Assembly: GCA_028288515.1 (NCBI GenBank) | Contig: JAQBNP010000166.1 | Coordinates: 1-35,745 of the forward strand | Reading direction: 5' to 3' | From: Flaviaestuariibacter sp. | GTDB lineage: Bacteria; Bacteroidota; Bacteroidia; Chitinophagales; Chitinophagaceae | DNA: 35,745 nucleotides | Shown here: piece by piece, positions 1-9,375 of the stretch | Layout: every line of letters begins with the position of its first letter | Position numbering within the stretch: position 1 is the first letter of the stretch | The notes under the pieces: generated by a model | Told to the model about the DNA's origin: nothing | Databases searched by the model: none | Seen by the model: only the letters and a program-made list of their open reading frames with translations | Translations under genes and position numbers: made by a program

Positions 1-515
1 AGCACGCCGGCATCCCGTCGCTCAACATTTGCATGAACTGTCACAAGGCCATCGGCGCCTACGAGAAGGGTCCGAAGATCTATGACGAGGATGGCAACGA
101 GGTGAACGGAACGGCCGAGATCCAAAAGCTTTATAAATACGCCAATTATACACCGGGCAAACCCTGGGATCCATACAAGGCCACGTCACCGGAGTGGGTC
201 AAGATCCACAACCTGCCTGACCACGTGTACTTCAACCACGCCCAGCACATCAATGCCGGCAAGGTTGCCTGCCACACCTGCCACGGCAATATCCAGGAAA
301 TGGACGTCGTGGAGCAGAAGGCCGAGCTGAGCATGGGCTGGTGCATCAACTGCCACCGCGAAACGAAGGTCAACTTCTTCAACTCGAAAGACAGCAGCGG
401 CAACAAGTTCTACAGCATTTACGAGAAGTTTCATAACGATATCCGCAACGGCAAGATGGACAGCGTGACCGTGAAAGATATCGGCGGCCTCGAGTGCCAG
501 AAGTGTCACTATTAA
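1..515 (+). CDS. actA: ActA, multiheme cytochrome c subunit of alternative complex III (3' part)
   Basis: This is the C-terminal part of a periplasmic multiheme cytochrome c. The reading frame is open to the left edge (first full codon at position 3), so the ATG at 33 is internal: it lies inside a heme motif CMNCH. Three more CxxCH motifs follow (CHTCH, CINCH, CQKCH), so at least four heme c groups are carried by the visible part; known ActA proteins are pentaheme, so the rest should lie upstream. ActA takes electrons from the iron-sulfur subunit ActB and passes them towards the terminal oxidase. It heads the visible act operon, 125 bases before actB. The family call rests on the heme spacing and on the act gene order that follows. 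Confidence 0.9.
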   Translation, partial: HAGIPSLNICMNCHKAIGAYEKGPKIYDEDGNEVNGTAEIQKLYKYANYTPGKPWDPYKATSPEWVKIHNLPDHVYFNHAQHINAGKVACHTCHGNIQEMDVVEQKAELSMGWCINCHRETKVNFFNSKDSSGNKFYSIYEKFHNDIRNGKMDSVTVKDIGGLECQKCHY

Positions 516-640
516 GCTCCCGCCGGGGTGGCCCGGAAGCTCCAGTTCTTATTTATCTTGAAAGGTAGTCCGGGTGCAAACCGGGTATTCGTCAACATCT
601 AAACCAAAACTCTCCCGGTAAGGGATGGGGGGTTTCAAAT

Positions 641-3600
641 ATGAGCAATAAAAAGTATTGGCAAAATTTCGCTGAGCTGACTGATAACGAGCGTTTTCAG
701 AAGGAGAACAAGGATGAATTCCGCGAGGATCTTCCGTTCGCAGACTTTGACGACAAAGGACTGCTGGACGCGAAGACACCACGCCGGGACTTCCTGAAAT
801 ACCTCGGCTTCAGCACGGCAGCCGCCACCCTGGCTGCCAGTTGCAAGATGCCGGTCCGCAAGGCCATTCCTTATGTGAACCGCCCCGAGAACATCACGCC
901 GGGCATCGCCAAGTATTACGCCACGACCTTTGTGCAGGACGGTGAGGTTGTGCCCGCCGTCGCCAAAGTGCGCGATGGTCGCCCCATCAAGCTGGAAGGC
1001 AACACGCTTTCCTCGCTGACAAAAGGTGGCACCTCCCCGCGGATGCAGGCCTCCGTTCTCGACCTGTACGATATGTACCGCCAGACGCATCCGCGCCGCA
1101 ATGCAGGCAATGGCAAATGGGAAGAAGTGCCTACCTACGAGCAGCTCGATACGATGGTCGCCAACGCCCTCGCGAGTCTCGGCGGTGCGCCCGTTGTTCT
1201 CCTGACCAGCACGATCGTTTCCCCCTCCACAAAACAGATCATCGCCGGCTTCCTGGGTCGCTACCCCGGCAGCCGCCATGTACAATACGATGCCGTTTCC
1301 TACAGCGGCATGCTGCAGGCAAACGAAGCGAGCATGGGCCGCCGGGCGATCCCCGCGTACCAGTTCGACAAGGCCGCAGTGATCGTCAGCCTGAACGCCG
1401 ACTTCCTCGGCACCTGGCTGAGCCCGGTTGAATTTGCGCGCCAGTATTCCTACGGCCGCAAGATCAATGAGGCCAACCCCACCATGAGCAAGCACTACCA
1501 GGTGGAAAGCTACCTGAGCCTCACCGGCAGTAATGCCGACGAGCGCTTCACGATGCGTCCTTCCGAGACCGGCATGGTTGCGCTGGCACTCCTCAACGCC
1601 ATTGGCGGTGGTGGACAGGGCGCAAGACTGGCGGATCCAAAGCTTCAGGCGGGCATCACCAAGATCGCCAAGGACCTGGTGGCCAACCATGGCCGCGCTC
1701 TCGTGGTCTGCGGCAGCAACGACCCCAACGTGCAAACCGTGGTCAACGCCATCAACAGCGCGATCGGCGCCAACGGCACCACCATCAACTGGAGCACGCC
1801 GCTGCAAACAAAAGCCGGCATCGACCGTGAAATGGCCGACCTCGTGACGGCCATGAATGCCGGCCAGGTGGGCGCCCTGCTGATGTATGACGTCAACCCC
1901 GCTTACGACTATTTCAACGCGAAAGGATTTACCGACGGCCTGAAGAAAGTGAAGCTCTCCATCTCCTTCAACGGAAAGATGGACGAGACCGCCGAGCTCG
2001 CCAACTATATCGTTCCAACGCATCACTACCTCGAAAGCTGGGGTGATGCCGAGCCGCGCCCAGGCTACGTGTCCTTTATGCAGCCAACGATCTACCCGCT
2101 GTTCAAGACACGTCCCTTCCAGACATCGCTTCTCAAATGGAGCGGCGCCAACCAGGATTGGGAAACGTATTTCCGCACCTACTGGAGTGGACGGCTCGGC
2201 GGCATGCAGGCCTTTGACCAGGCGCTGCAGGACGGTGTTTGGGAACCGAACGGCGCTAACGCCGGTGCCGCACACGCAATCACGGCACCCGTTGCAGCGA
2301 TCGCCCGCACCATTACCGACACCATCACAGCTGCCGGCACAACCAACACGATCATCAACCCGCAGCCAATGGCACCGGTCACGGGCGGCGGCTCTTACAA
2401 CGGTGGCGGCCTCGGCGGCGCAACTGCGGCGATCCTGGCCCCGGCCAACCGCGGCAAGAACGAGGTGATCCTGTACCAGAACGTATCGATGGGCAGCGGT
2501 AAGCAATCCGGCAACCCCTGGCTGCTCGAGCTTCCCGACCCCGTTACGAAAGCCACGTGGGACAACTACGCGATGATCTCCGTTGCAAAAGCAAAAGAGC
2601 TCGGCATCGCGCTCGACATGGAGTATGAATATTACCGCGACAAGCCGACGATCGACCTGACGGTAAATGGAAAGAAGATCACGCTCCCCGTGCTGGCCGT
2701 ACCGGGCATGCAAAAGGACACGATCGCCGTTGCTCTCGGCTATGGCCGCAACGCCGCCTTCGGCGCGGCTACGCAGGGAACGGGACAGAACGTGTTCGGC
2801 TTCGCCCGCTTCAACAACGCCACCGGCACGGTGGATTACCACAACGATGTGACCCTGTCCGAAAAATCGACAGGCTCTTATAAGATCGCGCAGACACAGG
2901 TCCACAACTCGTATGAGAACCGGACCGAGGTGGTACGCGAAACAACGATGGCTTCGTTCCTGCGCAACCCGAAAGAGTTCCAGGAGCAGCGCGAGGAAAT
3001 GTACAAGGATTATGCACCGGATGAAATGACATTCCGCGGGCAGCAGTCCACCCTGTACTCTCCCGAGAACCACATGCAGCCCGGCGCCAAGTGGGGCATG
3101 GCCATCGACATGAACTCCTGTATCGGTTGCGGCGCCTGCGTGGTTGCCTGCCATACCGAGAACAACGTTCCTGTGGTGGGCAAGAGCGAGGTGCTCCGCG
3201 CCCATGAAATGCACTGGCTGCGGATCGACCGCTACTTCGTTTCCGACGAAAAAGATGCGGACGACCTGAAAGCCGTTGTGTTCCAGCCGATGCTTTGCCA
3301 ACACTGCGACAATGCTCCCTGCGAAAACGTTTGCCCGGTGGCCGCCACCATGCACAGCTCGGAAGGCATCAACCAGATGGCTTACAACCGTTGCATCGGT
3401 ACGCGCTACTGCGCCAACAACTGCCCGTATAAAGTACGCCGCTTCAACTGGAGCGACTACACAGGCGCGTCAACGCACGGCGTTCTCGGACCAAGCAGCG
3501 GCGTCGGCAAGCTCGACGACGTGGTTCACCAGATGAACGACGACCTGACACGCATGGTCCTCAACCCGGACGTTGTGACACGCAGCCGTGGCGTGATGGA

Positions 3601-3964
3601 GAAGTGCACGTTCTGCGTGCAGCGCACACAGGAAGGAAAGCTGAAAGCGAAGCTGGAGAACCGCGCCCTCGGCGGTGACGAGATCCAGTCAGCCTGCGCC
3701 CAGGCCTGCCCGACAAGCGCGATCGTTTTCGGCAACGCGAACGACCCGAACAGCACGGTGGCACAGGTTCGCAAGAACAACCCGCAGCGCCTGTTCCACG
3801 TGATCGAGCAGATCCACACGCTGCCGAACGTGAGCTACCTCGCACGGATCCGCAACTCGGACGAGATCGTGGAGAACCGCGAGAATATGGCCGAGCATGG
3901 AAAGCAGGGCGATAACCCCGGCGTGCCGAGCGAGCACAAAGCGGAGCCTGCGGAAGCGCATTGA
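641..3964 (+). CDS. actB: ActB, fused molybdopterin-oxidoreductase-like and 4Fe-4S subunit of alternative complex III
   Basis: A 1107-residue subunit built as a molybdopterin oxidoreductase-like domain (about residues 90-780) fused to a ferredoxin-like domain (about 810-1060). The N-terminus has a Tat-type motif (TPRRDFLKYLGF near residue 47) some 40 residues in, a known feature of this family, followed by a lipobox-like LAASC, so export by Tat with lipid anchoring is likely. The C-terminal half shows four cysteine clusters (CIGCGACVVAC, CQHCDNAPCENVCP, CIGTRYCANNCP, CTFC with CAQACP), as expected for several Fe-S clusters. By family knowledge the molybdopterin-like domain has lost its cofactor and the Fe-S wire carries electrons from quinol at ActC to ActA hemes. 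Start at ATG 641 gives the usual KKYWQNF opening. A heptamer array follows the stop. Confidence 0.95.
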   Translation: MSNKKYWQNFAELTDNERFQKENKDEFREDLPFADFDDKGLLDAKTPRRDFLKYLGFSTAAATLAASCKMPVRKAIPYVNRPENITPGIAKYYATTFVQDGEVVPAVAKVRDGRPIKLEGNTLSSLTKGGTSPRMQASVLDLYDMYRQTHPRRNAGNGKWEEVPTYEQLDTMVANALASLGGAPVVLLTSTIVSPSTKQIIAGFLGRYPGSRHVQYDAVSYSGMLQANEASMGRRAIPAYQFDKAAVIVSLNADFLGTWLSPVEFARQYSYGRKINEANPTMSKHYQVESYLSLTGSNADERFTMRPSETGMVALALLNAIGGGGQGARLADPKLQAGITKIAKDLVANHGRALVVCGSNDPNVQTVVNAINSAIGANGTTINWSTPLQTKAGIDREMADLVTAMNAGQVGALLMYDVNPAYDYFNAKGFTDGLKKVKLSISFNGKMDETAELANYIVPTHHYLESWGDAEPRPGYVSFMQPTIYPLFKTRPFQTSLLKWSGANQDWETYFRTYWSGRLGGMQAFDQALQDGVWEPNGANAGAAHAITAPVAAIARTITDTITAAGTTNTIINPQPMAPVTGGGSYNGGGLGGATAAILAPANRGKNEVILYQNVSMGSGKQSGNPWLLELPDPVTKATWDNYAMISVAKAKELGIALDMEYEYYRDKPTIDLTVNGKKITLPVLAVPGMQKDTIAVALGYGRNAAFGAATQGTGQNVFGFARFNNATGTVDYHNDVTLSEKSTGSYKIAQTQVHNSYENRTEVVRETTMASFLRNPKEFQEQREEMYKDYAPDEMTFRGQQSTLYSPENHMQPGAKWGMAIDMNSCIGCGACVVACHTENNVPVVGKSEVLRAHEMHWLRIDRYFVSDEKDADDLKAVVFQPMLCQHCDNAPCENVCPVAATMHSSEGINQMAYNRCIGTRYCANNCPYKVRRFNWSDYTGASTHGVLGPSSGVGKLDDVVHQMNDDLTRMVLNPDVVTRSRGVMEKCTFCVQRTQEGKLKAKLENRALGGDEIQSACAQACPTSAIVFGNANDPNSTVAQVRKNNPQRLFHVIEQIHTLPNVSYLARIRNSDEIVENRENMAEHGKQGDNPGVPSEHKAEPAEAH

Positions 3965-4086
3965 GGAAACGTGAATAGTGAATACTGAATACTGAATGGC
4001 AGTCGCGGGATGAAGCTGACCATTTTGAAAAAAAGTGTAACGAATAAGCTGGCAGCGAACAGCGAACAGCTCAAAGCAAAAATTGT
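3965..4086. repeat. actB-actC spacer with two heptamer tracts
   Basis: The spacer contains four in-phase heptamers at 3971-3998 (GTGAATA, GTGAATA, CTGAATA, CTGAATG) and a second, different tract at about 4054-4081 based on AGCGAAC. No hairpin with a T-run is visible, so the operon probably reads through. These belong to the same intergenic heptamer family found elsewhere in the window. Confidence 0.7.
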
Positions 4087-5532
4087 ATGGCATTACTTAA
4101 GTACGAGTCGCAGGTAAGACCACCACTGGTTGAGGGTAATAAGGATTACCACCAGGTCACAGAGGATATTTGCCGTCCGGTGGAGGCCAAGCCGTCCATG
4201 CTTTGGTGGATCGGTTTTCTCATCTCCCTGGCCCTCCTGGGCTTTGGTGTGATCTCCGTCGGCCGCGAGGTCTGGTTCGGTACCGGACAGTGGAACCTGA
4301 ACCGCACGATCGGTTGGGGCTGGGACATCACCAACTTCGTGTGGTGGGTCGGTATCGGTCACGCCGGAACCCTGATCTCGGCGATCCTCCTGCTGTTCCG
4401 CCAGGGATGGCGGACGGGTGTGAACCGCGCGGCGGAAGCGATGACGATCTTTGCGGTGATGTGCGCGGGGCAGTTCCCGATCTTCCACATGGGTCGTGTC
4501 TGGAACGCCTTCTTTACCCTTCCCTACCCGAATACGCGCGGCCCGCTGTGGGTGAACTTCAACTCACCGCTCCTTTGGGACGTGTTCGCGATCTCGACCT
4601 ATTTCACGGTATCTCTTCTTTTCTGGTACTCCGGCCTTCTTCCCGACCTTGCCACGCTGCGTGACCGGGCCCGTGAAAAATGGCGCAAGCATTTTTACGG
4701 CGTCGCGGCCTTCGGCTGGACCGGCTCCACGAAGCACTGGCAGCGCCACGAGAGCCTTTCTCTCGTTCTTGCCGGTCTCTCCACGCCGCTCGTACTTTCC
4801 GTACACACCATTGTATCCTTCGACTTCGCCACCTCGGTCATCCCCGGCTGGCATACCACCATCTTCCCTCCTTACTTCGTTGCCGGTGCGATCTTCTCCG
4901 GCTTCGCGATGGTGCAGACCCTGCTCCTCGTGACGCGGAAGGTCCTGAGCCTGGAAGAATACATCACCATCGAGCACATCGAGGTGATGAACAAGGTGAT
5001 CGTGCTGACCGGCTCGATCGTGGGCATCGCCTACCTCACCGAGCTCTTCATGGCCTGGTACTCCAACGTGAAGTACGAGTGGTTCGCCTTCGAGCAAAAC
5101 CGCGTGAACCTGGCGTCTCCCTATGGATGGAGCTACTGGATCATGATGGGTTGCAACGTCCTGTCGCCGCAGATCTTCTGGTTCCGCAAGATGCGCCGCA
5201 ACCTGCTGGTCACTTTCTTTATGTCGATCCTCGTGAACATCGGTATGTGGTTCGAACGCTTCGTGATCATCGTTACGTCGCTCTACCGTGATTACCTGCC
5301 GTCGAGCTGGAGCCCTTATTACACGCCAACCATTTGGGAGGTCGGGTTTTACATGGGAACGTTCGGCCTGTTCTTCACCTGCTATTTCCTCTTCTCGAAA
5401 TTCTTCCCGGTCATTGCCATCGCGGAGATCAAGCATATCCTGAAGAAAAGCGGGGAGAATTATAAAGAGAAAATGGACGTGGTTGAAAATGAAAGCGTGG
5501 AGGCGTTCGCGCACCACCATGTGCATCACTAG
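4087..5532 (+). CDS. actC: ActC, NrfD/PsrC-like membrane subunit of alternative complex III
   Basis: A 481-residue polytopic membrane protein of the NrfD/PsrC type and one of the two quinol-facing subunits of alternative complex III. Many long hydrophobic helices are visible, starting at about residue 38 (MLWWIGFLISLALLGFGVIS), with the family-typical NRTIGWGWDITNFVWWVGIGHAGTLIS stretch split here into shorter recognisable pieces (GWGWDI, WWVGIGHAGT). The C-terminal tail is cytosolic and ends in a His-rich HHHVHH. It should oxidise menaquinol near the periplasmic side and hand electrons to the Fe-S clusters of ActB. The ATG at 4087 is the natural start and no strong Shine-Dalgarno sequence precedes it, which is normal for Bacteroidota. 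Confidence 0.95.
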   Translation: MALLKYESQVRPPLVEGNKDYHQVTEDICRPVEAKPSMLWWIGFLISLALLGFGVISVGREVWFGTGQWNLNRTIGWGWDITNFVWWVGIGHAGTLISAILLLFRQGWRTGVNRAAEAMTIFAVMCAGQFPIFHMGRVWNAFFTLPYPNTRGPLWVNFNSPLLWDVFAISTYFTVSLLFWYSGLLPDLATLRDRAREKWRKHFYGVAAFGWTGSTKHWQRHESLSLVLAGLSTPLVLSVHTIVSFDFATSVIPGWHTTIFPPYFVAGAIFSGFAMVQTLLLVTRKVLSLEEYITIEHIEVMNKVIVLTGSIVGIAYLTELFMAWYSNVKYEWFAFEQNRVNLASPYGWSYWIMMGCNVLSPQIFWFRKMRRNLLVTFFMSILVNIGMWFERFVIIVTSLYRDYLPSSWSPYYTPTIWEVGFYMGTFGLFFTCYFLFSKFFPVIAIAEIKHILKKSGENYKEKMDVVENESVEAFAHHHVHH

Positions 5533-5602
5533 GAATGAGGCCGCCAGGGTTTGACGGCCGCGACGGAACGCGCTTCTTTAAAGAACTTTTGAAATCGATT
5601 CT

Positions 5603-6193
5603 ATGCCGATCAAGAAATTTGTTGTAGGAAATTTTTACGATGAGCAGGTGCTCTTCCCCGCGATCAAGAACGTGCGGAAGACAGGCTACAAGATCCACGA
5701 CGTGTATACGCCGTTCCCGATCCACGGCCTCGATACCGCCCTCGGCCTCCGTGATACAAGCCTGCACACGGCCGGCTTCATCTACGGGATCACAGGTACG
5801 ACCACGGCCTTCAGCTTCATCACATGGACGCTGACGACCGACTGGCCTCTGAACATCGGCGGCAAGCCGTTCTTCTCCCTGCCGGCGTGGATCCCCATCA
5901 TGTTTGAGCTGACCGTACTGTTTGCGGCCGTAGGCATGGTGCTTACCTTTTGCTATCTCTGCCAGCTGGCGCCCTTCGTGAAAAAGGATCATTTCAACCC
6001 GCGCTCCACCGACGATACGTTCACCATGGCCATCGAGCTGAACGAGCGCAGCAATGAGCAGGAGATCGTCAGCTTTCTCCAGAGCGTCGGCGCGCAGGAC
6101 GTGAGCGTGCAGCTGAAAGAAACCGGCTGGTGGCTTGGCCGCTACGACAAGGAGCAAACATTATACAACCAGCCGATCGAGGTAGCCGGCTAA
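5603..6193 (+). CDS. actD: ActD, DUF3341 membrane subunit of alternative complex III
   Basis: A 196-residue protein of the DUF3341/ActD family. It has a soluble N-terminal part (about 1-55, beginning MPIKKFVVGNFYDEQVLFPA), two transmembrane helices (about residues 57-80 and 95-125), and a soluble C-terminal part that includes a short alpha/beta stretch ending VQLKETGWWLGRYD. In alternative complex III, ActD packs against the membrane subunits and carries no cofactor. It sits 70 bases after actC and only 14 bases before actE, as expected for one operon. Confidence 0.92.
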   Translation: MPIKKFVVGNFYDEQVLFPAIKNVRKTGYKIHDVYTPFPIHGLDTALGLRDTSLHTAGFIYGITGTTTAFSFITWTLTTDWPLNIGGKPFFSLPAWIPIMFELTVLFAAVGMVLTFCYLCQLAPFVKKDHFNPRSTDDTFTMAIELNERSNEQEIVSFLQSVGAQDVSVQLKETGWWLGRYDKEQTLYNQPIEVAG

Positions 6194-6207
6194 AACGAAA
6201 CTGAACG

Positions 6208-6894
6208 ATGAAAAAATCAGCAATACTGACAGGACTTTTTGCGGGCGCACTGGCGATGGCCGGTTGCGGCGGCGCCCATGGCGACGACCCGGGCCGCGCC
6301 TACATGCCGGATATGTATTATAGCCGCGCCTACGAGGCCTACGGCTACAACAACCAGCCTGAGGATCACGACCTGAAAAGCCGCGGCGCTTACTTCAACG
6401 GCATGCCGGTCATCGGCACCGTTGCCCGTGGCGAGTCGTTCCCGTTCCCGATCGCAGCCGGCGACAGTGGCTATGCGCGTGCCGCCTCTTTCGTCAGCCC
6501 GCTGCCTTCCATGAAGCTGACGGCTGCTCAAACGAAAGAAGCCGAGCGCATTTACCTGATCAACTGCGCGATCTGCCACGGCACAGCCCTGGATGGGAAC
6601 GGCCCGCTCTGGAAAAACGGTGACGGTCCATTCCCGGCCGCCCCCCGTAACCTGAAGGACGACTACACCAAGAAATTGTCCGATGGCCAGATCTACCATG
6701 TAATCACGTACGGCAAAGGCCAGATGGGCAGCTATGCCTCCCAGGTCAAGCCTGAGCAGCGCTGGTGGATCATCAACTATATCCGTGGCAAGCAGGGTGG
6801 CGGCGCACCGGCCACCGACTCCACCACTGCAGCTGCCGGCGCACCTGCCGGAGGCGCGATGGCGGGCACTGACTCAACCACGAAAACCAAGTAA
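6208..6894 (+). CDS. actE: ActE, monoheme cytochrome c lipoprotein of alternative complex III
   Basis: A 228-residue cytochrome c with one heme motif (CAICHG at about residue 112) and a probable methionine ligand in GQMGSYASQ near residue 175. The N-terminus is a lipoprotein signal with lipobox-like AMAGC, so the mature protein is likely anchored to the outer face of the inner membrane. The C-terminal 35 residues are low-complexity Gly/Ala/Thr. ActE is the subunit thought to hand electrons on to the oxidase. This fits the absence of a fused cytochrome domain in the CoxB encoded downstream. It lies between actD and actF with short spacers. Confidence 0.93.
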   Translation: MKKSAILTGLFAGALAMAGCGGAHGDDPGRAYMPDMYYSRAYEAYGYNNQPEDHDLKSRGAYFNGMPVIGTVARGESFPFPIAAGDSGYARAASFVSPLPSMKLTAAQTKEAERIYLINCAICHGTALDGNGPLWKNGDGPFPAAPRNLKDDYTKKLSDGQIYHVITYGKGQMGSYASQVKPEQRWWIINYIRGKQGGGAPATDSTTAAAGAPAGGAMAGTDSTTKTK

Positions 6895-6920
6895 CGAGCG
6901 GTCTATCTAAATTGAGAGAA

Positions 6921-8159
6921 ATGGCAATCAAAGAGCAATACGTTATTCCGAAAAGATACAATACCCTGTCGCTTGCGCTGATGGCGATCGGTATCCTGTC
7001 CATCATTATTCTTTACATCACGCACGGCGCGGCCAGCGGGTCCTCCGAAGAAGCGATCCATGAGCGCTCCCGCTTCTGGGCATCGCTGCTGCAAAACAGC
7101 GTGTACTTCCTGCTGGTTGTCAATGCCGCGATGTTCTTCATCTGCGCAACGACCCTGGCGTGGGGTGGTTGGCAGCTGTCGTTCCGCCGCGTGAGCGAGG
7201 CGATTGCCGCCTGCGTTCCGGTTGTGGGCATCATTGCTTTTGTTGTGCTGATGGCCGTCGTCTTTGGTGGCGACCACGCCCTCTACCACTGGACGGAGCC
7301 GAAAGACGAGCTGGATGCATCCCTGCTGCACAAGCACGGCTTCCTGAATAAGACATTCTTTACGGTCTGGACGAGCATCACGATCGCCGGCTGGGCACTC
7401 CTCGGACGCAAGATCCGCAGCATTTCCCGCAGCATCGACGACCGTCCGCTGACGATCTCCGAAGGCAAGCGCTATATCTGGAAGAACACCGTTTGGTCGG
7501 CCATCTTCCTGGTACTGTTCGGTCTTACGGTGATGTCGACCATTCCATGGCTCTGGCTGATGAGCATCAATGCCCACTGGTATTCCACGATGTTCAGCTG
7601 GTACACGTTCGCTTCCTCATTCGTTGCCGGCGTGGCGCTGATCACCCTGTTCGTGGTGTTCCTGAAGAACAATGGTTACCTGGAGTACACAACGCGGGAG
7701 CATCTTCATGACCTTGGCAAATTCCAGTTCGCGTTCTCGATTTTCTGGACCTATCTCTGGTATTCACAGTTCATGCTGATCTGGTATGCGAACATCCCCG
7801 AGGAGACGATCTATTTCGAGCCACGCCTGCAGGGTGTTTACCGCGGCCTGTTTTTTCTCAACCTCATCATCAACTTTTTGGCGCCGCTTCTCATCTTGAT
7901 GAGGAGGGGATCGAAGCGGAACTACGGAACCATCACAATGATGTCCGTGCTGATCCTTTTCGGTCACTGGATCGATTTTTACCAGATGGTCATGCCGGGC
8001 ATTTCACCGAACCACGTGCCGAATATGCTGCTTGACCTTGGCATTGCGCTTGGCTTTGTGGGCCTGATCATGTTCCTCACGGTCCGCAACCTGGCGAAGG
8101 CGCCGCTGATCGCGAAGAACCACCCGTTCCTGAAAGAAAGTATCGTTCACCATACGTAA
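6921..8159 (+). CDS. actF: ActF, second NrfD-like quinol-binding membrane subunit of alternative complex III
   Basis: A polytopic membrane protein of about 412 residues, the last subunit of alternative complex III and a shorter paralogue of ActC. About ten hydrophobic helices are visible from residue 20 onward, with family-typical stretches FQFAFSIFWTYLWYSQFMLI and FGHWIDFYQMVMPG. The track starts at a TTG (6912); I prefer the ATG at 6921, which gives MAIKEQYVIPKRYN, the usual opening. Its stop is followed by a heptamer-rich inverted repeat that separates the act genes from coxB. Confidence 0.93.
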   Translation: MAIKEQYVIPKRYNTLSLALMAIGILSIIILYITHGAASGSSEEAIHERSRFWASLLQNSVYFLLVVNAAMFFICATTLAWGGWQLSFRRVSEAIAACVPVVGIIAFVVLMAVVFGGDHALYHWTEPKDELDASLLHKHGFLNKTFFTVWTSITIAGWALLGRKIRSISRSIDDRPLTISEGKRYIWKNTVWSAIFLVLFGLTVMSTIPWLWLMSINAHWYSTMFSWYTFASSFVAGVALITLFVVFLKNNGYLEYTTREHLHDLGKFQFAFSIFWTYLWYSQFMLIWYANIPEETIYFEPRLQGVYRGLFFLNLIINFLAPLLILMRRGSKRNYGTITMMSVLILFGHWIDFYQMVMPGISPNHVPNMLLDLGIALGFVGLIMFLTVRNLAKAPLIAKNHPFLKESIVHHT

Positions 8160-8162
8160 AAC

Positions 8163-8238
8163 AAGTAAAAAGTAAAAATTCAAAACAGAGTACACAGGTC
8201 GAAGTTTTTGACTTTTGACTTTTGACTTTTTAATTTCA
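8163..8238. repeat. actF-coxB spacer: inverted heptamer tracts able to form a hairpin
   Basis: The left arm (about 8164-8187) reads AAGTAAAAAGTAAAAATTC and the right arm (about 8201-8236) is built from TTGACTT heptamers. The reverse complement of the right arm, AAAGTCA repeated, pairs well with the left arm across a loop of about 14 bases. It lies between stop and start of two genes expected to be co-transcribed. The T-rich right arm is not preceded by a GC-rich stem, so I do not call it a classical terminator. It could trim or attenuate the transcript. Confidence 0.6.
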
Positions 8239-8244
8239 TTGTTT

Positions 8245-9342
8245 ATGTCAACCACTTGGATCTTTATAGCGCTGATATTGGGTTTTGTGATCATCTTCCA
8301 GATCGCGAAAGCGAGCGAATACGTTTCGATTCTGAAGGGTGAGGAAAAGACACGCAAGGAAAACAACCGCATCAACGCCTTTCTCCTCCTGGCTTTCCTG
8401 ATCGCCGGCCTGTTCGGTGTCTGGTATTGCAACCATCGCCTGAGTGGAAAGATCCTCGGCGAGGCGGCTTCGAACCATGGCGAGCGCATCGACAATATGC
8501 TCTGGATCACATTGGCCATCACCGGCGTCGTGTTCCTGCTGACGCAGATCGCCCTGTTCTGGTTCTCGTTCAAATACCAGGAGAAAGAAGGACGCAAAGC
8601 CTTCTACTACCCGCACAACAATAAGCTCGAGCTGATCTGGACGGTTATCCCCGCCATTACGCTGACGGTCCTCGTTGGGTTTGGTCTCTACTACTGGTTC
8701 CAGATCACTGGTGAGGCCCCGAAAGACGCGATGGAAGTCGAGGTCACCGGCAAGCAATTCAACTGGGAATTCCGCTATCCCGGCAAGGATGGCACGTTCG
8801 GCAAGCGCATTTATAAAGAAGTGAACGAAGCTAAAAGCAACCCGCTCGGACAGATCTGGGACGATGCTGCCAACCATGACGACATCTACACGACCGGCGA
8901 GATGCACATTGTCGTCAACAAGCCCGTAAAGCTGATCATCGGCGCGAAGGATGTGATCCATGACGTTGGTCTCGCGCACTTCCGCATGAAGATGGACGCC
9001 GTTCCCGGTATCCCGACGACCATGTGGTTCACACCGAAGTTCACGACACGCCAGATGCGCGACAAGTACGGTCCTGATTTCAACTACGAGATCTCCTGCG
9101 ACCAGATGTGCGGCAAGGGCCACTTCAGCATGCGCGGAACGATCGTCGTTGAGACACAGTCCGAGTACAATGCCTGGATGGCCACCAAGCAGCCGCAATA
9201 CCTGGCCGCGATGGAAGCCATGAAAGGCGGCGCCGAAAAGGGTGCGGTGCCTGGCAACGTGAAGCCTGTTGAGGCGGGAGCCGGCGCAGCCGATTCCTCA
9301 GCCACTGCCGGTAAGCCCGTCGCTGCCCTCACAAAACACTAA
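8245..9342 (+). CDS. coxB: Cytochrome c oxidase subunit II (aa3 type, CuA site, no cytochrome c domain)
   Basis: Subunit II of a heme-copper oxidase, about 365 residues. Three hydrophobic N-terminal helices are visible (the family normally has two), followed by the cupredoxin domain. CuA ligands are clear: a histidine in DVIHDVGLAHF and the CDQMCGKGHFSM motif (Cys-x3-Cys-x3-His-x2-Met). There is no CxxCH, so unlike caa3 oxidases no cytochrome c is fused; electrons probably come from ActE or ActA of the adjacent complex. The last 50 residues are low-complexity Ala/Gly/Val. The track begins at a TTG within the upstream repeat; the ATG at 8245 (MSTTWIFIAL) is the better start. Confidence 0.93.
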   Translation: MSTTWIFIALILGFVIIFQIAKASEYVSILKGEEKTRKENNRINAFLLLAFLIAGLFGVWYCNHRLSGKILGEAASNHGERIDNMLWITLAITGVVFLLTQIALFWFSFKYQEKEGRKAFYYPHNNKLELIWTVIPAITLTVLVGFGLYYWFQITGEAPKDAMEVEVTGKQFNWEFRYPGKDGTFGKRIYKEVNEAKSNPLGQIWDDAANHDDIYTTGEMHIVVNKPVKLIIGAKDVIHDVGLAHFRMKMDAVPGIPTTMWFTPKFTTRQMRDKYGPDFNYEISCDQMCGKGHFSMRGTIVVETQSEYNAWMATKQPQYLAAMEAMKGGAEKGAVPGNVKPVEAGAGAADSSATAGKPVAALTKH

Positions 9343-9375
9343 TTGACAGAAACACCATTTCTAAAAGAAATAGTT

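Noticed and set aside
635-3355. A 906-residue open frame on the minus strand opposite actB
   Set aside because: It is the mirror frame of a GC-rich gene. actB on the plus strand has all family motifs, and the minus translation has no recognisable domain.
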